Assembly (NCBI GenBank): GCA_011620345.1 | Contig: WOZJ01000001.1 | Coordinates: 1-8,536 of the forward strand | Reading direction: 5' to 3' | DNA from: Nitrospirota bacterium | GTDB lineage: Bacteria; UBA2233 | DNA length: 8,536 nucleotides | In this document: piece after piece, positions 6,292 through 8,536 of the stretch | Numbering within the stretch: position 1 is the first letter of the stretch | How the letters are laid out: each line of letters starts with the position of its first letter | Program-made: the position numbers and the translations under genes | Notes under the pieces: generated by a model | Seen by the model: only the letters and a program-made list of their open reading frames with translations | Told to the model about the DNA's origin: nothing | The model's database searches: none

Positions 6292-6296
6292 CAAGG

Positions 6297-7169
6297 TTAT
6301 ACCTCAACCCCGATGTAGTGATTGACGGCCTTTCCGATGCCAAAGTTGAGGACCGCAACGCTAAGGCAGACCGTGCACATTTCTAGGAAGCGGCGCTTGA
6401 AGGGCAGGTCTTGGGCCAAGGAGGTGTAGAAGGCAAACGCTGCCACGATCAGCACGACAAGGGAAAACGAAAGCCCGAGGCTTATGAACGGGTTGGTCAG
6501 CACAAAGAAGGGGAAGATTAACATTGTTACCGTCAACACGTAGGCAAACCCCGTAAGAAGCCCAGACTTAACCGCGTTTTTCCCTTCTTCTTCCCTTGCC
6601 GAGAGGTACTGCGACGCCGTCATGGACATCGAGGCGGCCAGCCCCGTAATTAGCGCAACCAACGCGATTGTTTTTGGGTTGCCGAGAGCGAGCGTCAGCC
6701 CGGCAAGCACGCCGGTAAGCTCAATCAAGGCATCCGATAGCCCCAAGATAATGTCGCTCGTGTACTTAAGTCGGTCTTCTTCGATGAGGCCCAAAAGGGC
6801 GTGCTCAAATTCCTCTTCTTCTTGGATCATCCGCTCGATATCCGCGATCTCCGGTATGCCCGCTTTGAGCTCGATCAGCGCCCGCATGTTCGATTCCTCA
6901 ACCCGTTCGATCAGTTTGATCCCGAAACTCAACCCAAAAATCCTTGCGATCCAGGTCAAGAATAAGACCTTAAGCCTCGAGGGAGCAACGTCTTTGTTTG
7001 TCAGCCGTTTCCAGAAATCGTAGTGGGAGCGCTCGACGGCAGCGATCTTTTTTAGTACCTCCTTGTTCCTTGGCTCGGACACGACGCGAGCAAGATTCGC
7101 GTAAATCTTGGATCCGGTCACTTCTTCGCGCTGACGCTCTAGAAGCCGCTTGGCTAAAAGCTCCGCCAT
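6297..7169 (-). CDS. Ferritin-like domain fused to a VIT1/CCC1-type Fe/Mn transporter
   Basis: A 290-aa fusion protein. Residues 1 to about 130 form a rubrerythrin/ferritin-like helical domain with diiron-type ligands: E15/E16, the ERSH pair E46 and H49, E88/E91/E92, and E120 with H123 in an acidic QEEEEFEH run. Residues from about 136 to the end form a VIT1/CCC1 membrane domain with about five hydrophobic helices (near 138-162, 165-185, 205-225, 228-250 and 262-285), including LSDALIELTG (144-153) and MTASQYLSAREE (183-194), the typical charged metal-path motifs. The architecture matches MbfA-like proteins, which export iron and protect against iron or peroxide stress, so export of Fe(II) or Mn(II) from the cytoplasm is likely. 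The ATG at 7169 has AGAGGG 5 nt upstream. The GGDEF gene ends 27 nt before it, implying cotranscription. The exact metal cannot be read from the sequence. Confidence 0.92.
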   Translation of the reverse strand: MAELLAKRLLERQREEVTGSKIYANLARVVSEPRNKEVLKKIAAVERSHYDFWKRLTNKDVAPSRLKVLFLTWIARIFGLSFGIKLIERVEESNMRALIELKAGIPEIADIERMIQEEEEFEHALLGLIEEDRLKYTSDIILGLSDALIELTGVLAGLTLALGNPKTIALVALITGLAASMSMTASQYLSAREEEGKNAVKSGLLTGFAYVLTVTMLIFPFFVLTNPFISLGLSFSLVVLIVAAFAFYTSLAQDLPFKRRFLEMCTVCLSVAVLNFGIGKAVNHYIGVEV

Positions 7170-7196
7170 GGTTTCCCTCTTTTACAATTGTAAGTA

Positions 7197-8465
7197 CTAG
7201 CGGTTTTGCGCTCCGAGGCGCTTTCTTCGTTGCTCTTGGTACAGCGCCGCATTGGCCTGGCGGATGAGACCTTCCTTATCAAAGGGAATGCCTAATGCCA
7301 CGGAAATCCCAAAACTAAGCCCAAAAAACCAGGCATTCTCTGCCTTGGCCCTCTCGACCGTCGCCATAACGCGCCCGATGATGTTTTTTAGCACCTCTTC
7401 GTCCGCCCCGGGAAGGATCGCGGCGTACTCGTCGCCTCCCACCCTCGAAACGATGTCGTCTTTCCTGAATGCATTCATAAGAATGTTGGCGGCGAGCTGA
7501 ATCGCCTTATCGCCTAGCTTATGGCCAAACCTGTCGTTGGTTTCCTTCAGGTTGTCGATATCCGCCACGATCAGCCCAATAGGAACAAGCCTTCCCTTAG
7601 AAAGCCGCTCAAGCTCTTTTTCGAAATAAGGCCGGTTGTAGAGCCCTGTGAGCGTGTCGTGGAAGCTGTAGTATTTCAGCTCCTCTTCGAGCCGTTTGAT
7701 GTCCGAAATGTCGGTCAGAACGCAAACGGCCCTTTCCTTCTTCCAGGTTTCGAGCGTGCTAAGGAGCGCGAGCGAAGCGATGACGTACGTCCTCGTTTGA
7801 TCTTTCCGGATCAGCTCGACCTCCGTCCGTACGGGCACATCGAGTGAGAGCACCTTCGTAAGGCCATCCCGGAATTCGTACAGGTCTTTCTTGGAGAACA
7901 GCTCAAACCACGAAAAGGCCGGTTCTATGAGCTCGGCCTCCTTGTAGCCCGTAAGGGACTCGGTGACCCTGTTCACATCGTAGACCCTGCCATCCTCATC
8001 CAGCACCAATACGCTATCGGAGGCGTTGTCCACGATTTCCCGGAAGTACCGCTCGGAATCTTCTAGCCGTCGCTTGAGCCGCTCGATCTTTGTAACGTCC
8101 CTGACGATCAGCGCAAACAAAGGGCCGTCATTTTCTTCGGTTGCCTTCCCCAGGCATGCGACCCACAAGGCTAAATCTAGCCTCTTGCCGTCTTCGAGAA
8201 CATGCGCAAGCTCGAGCTCTAGAGGCATTTCCAAGGCGCTGGCCTTTTCCATACCCGCCCGAAGCGCGCTTACCTGATCTTCTAGGAGCGCCTTGAGAAG
8301 CGAGCGTTCACCCGCCAAGGGAGTAACCTCTCGAGAAAACAGCATCTCAACGAAACGATCGTTGGCAGCGAGAACGGTGAGGTTAGAATTGACGATCGCC
8401 AACCCCTCCTTTGCCTTCGCAAACATTCGGACAAGACCGTCTCGAAAGTGCTCCAAGGGTTCCAT
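7197..8465 (-). CDS. PAS-PAS-GGDEF diguanylate cyclase
   Basis: This 422-aa cytoplasmic protein makes cyclic di-GMP from two GTP. An N-terminal PAS-like domain (about 12-125) ends in FALIVRDVTKIERLK. A short coiled linker leads to a second PAS domain (about 138-257), which starts YFREIVDNASDSVLVLD, has NRVTESLTGY, and ends VLTDISDIKRLEEELK. The GGDEF domain (about 265-412) begins FHDTLTGLYNR and carries metal-site D302 in ADIDNLK. It has an intact GGDEY active loop (343-347) and an RxxD inhibitory site, RKDD (334-337), five residues before it, so activity and product inhibition are expected. The usual ALYxAK end is ALYQEQ followed by a basic tail. No membrane helices are seen, so the signal is intracellular; no heme or flavin pocket can be assigned by eye. 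The ATG at 8465 has AAGGA 7 nt upstream. It leads the transporter gene 27 nt downstream. Confidence 0.94.
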   Translation of the reverse strand: MEPLEHFRDGLVRMFAKAKEGLAIVNSNLTVLAANDRFVEMLFSREVTPLAGERSLLKALLEDQVSALRAGMEKASALEMPLELELAHVLEDGKRLDLALWVACLGKATEENDGPLFALIVRDVTKIERLKRRLEDSERYFREIVDNASDSVLVLDEDGRVYDVNRVTESLTGYKEAELIEPAFSWFELFSKKDLYEFRDGLTKVLSLDVPVRTEVELIRKDQTRTYVIASLALLSTLETWKKERAVCVLTDISDIKRLEEELKYYSFHDTLTGLYNRPYFEKELERLSKGRLVPIGLIVADIDNLKETNDRFGHKLGDKAIQLAANILMNAFRKDDIVSRVGGDEYAAILPGADEEVLKNIIGRVMATVERAKAENAWFFGLSFGISVALGIPFDKEGLIRQANAALYQEQRRKRLGAQNR

Positions 8466-8504
8466 GGGGCCATCCTTTTCGTTCGTTGGGAAACTTTTTT
8501 CCTT

Positions 8505-8513
8505 ATTCTAGCA
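8505..8513 (-). promoter_or_regulatory. Candidate extended -10 promoter of the GGDEF/transporter operon
   Basis: On the minus strand TGCTAGAAT gives an extended -10 (TG-N plus TAGAAT, five of six matches to TATAAT), about 40 nt before the GGDEF ATG, with transcription expected near 8498. No good -35 is seen at 16-18 nt, which an extended -10 can tolerate. The upstream gene is outside the window, so read-through cannot be excluded. Confidence 0.4.
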
Positions 8514-8536
8514 GCAATTGCAAGCGGACAAAGCGC

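Noticed and set aside
1-8536. CRISPR arrays, tRNA/rRNA genes, insertion sequences, attachment sites
   Set aside because: No spaced direct repeats, transposase-like proteins, terminal inverted repeats or RNA-gene signatures were seen on either strand.

Overview
The window is 8.5 kb of compact, GC-rich bacterial DNA with seven complete genes. Most spacers are short and Shine-Dalgarno sequences are clear. The gene mix points to an anaerobic or microaerobic bacterium, possibly Desulfobacterota-like: a SCP-x/archaeal-type thiolase with a zinc-ribbon OB partner, a heme-c DUF3365 protein, cobalamin lower-ligand synthesis, and a ferritin-like/VIT1 fusion. That placement is inference from gene content; there is no rRNA or other phylogenetic marker.

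Left block (about 26-4399, all minus strand, read right to left): a BtrH-like cysteine acyltransferase/peptidase-fold protein, then a secreted DUF3365 protein with one CxxCH heme motif, a thiolase, its small DUF35-type zinc-ribbon/OB partner, and CobT. Gaps are about 11, 43 and 25 nt, and the last junction overlaps if the preferred CobT ribosome site is used, so this looks like one transcript. A further gene may begin at the left edge.

Centre (4400-4649): a 250-nt divergent intergenic region, more AT-rich, with inverted repeats and a possible sigma-54 promoter. It feeds a plus-strand AMP-forming acyl-CoA ligase (4650-6272). The ligase and the left operon plausibly form one acyl-CoA unit: acid activation, thiolytic cleavage or condensation by the thiolase/OB pair, and an unknown acyl transfer by the BtrH-like protein. 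The substrate cannot be read from the sequence.

Right block (6297-8465, minus strand): a PAS-PAS-GGDEF diguanylate cyclase followed 27 nt later by a ferritin-like/VIT1 iron or manganese transporter. It converges on the ligase, with a hairpin at the junction. The pairing suggests a link between c-di-GMP signalling and metal handling.

The most unusual element is the collinear BtrH-like/heme DUF3365/thiolase/OB-fold cluster divergent from a CoA ligase. Each family is known, but I do not recognise the combination as a described pathway.
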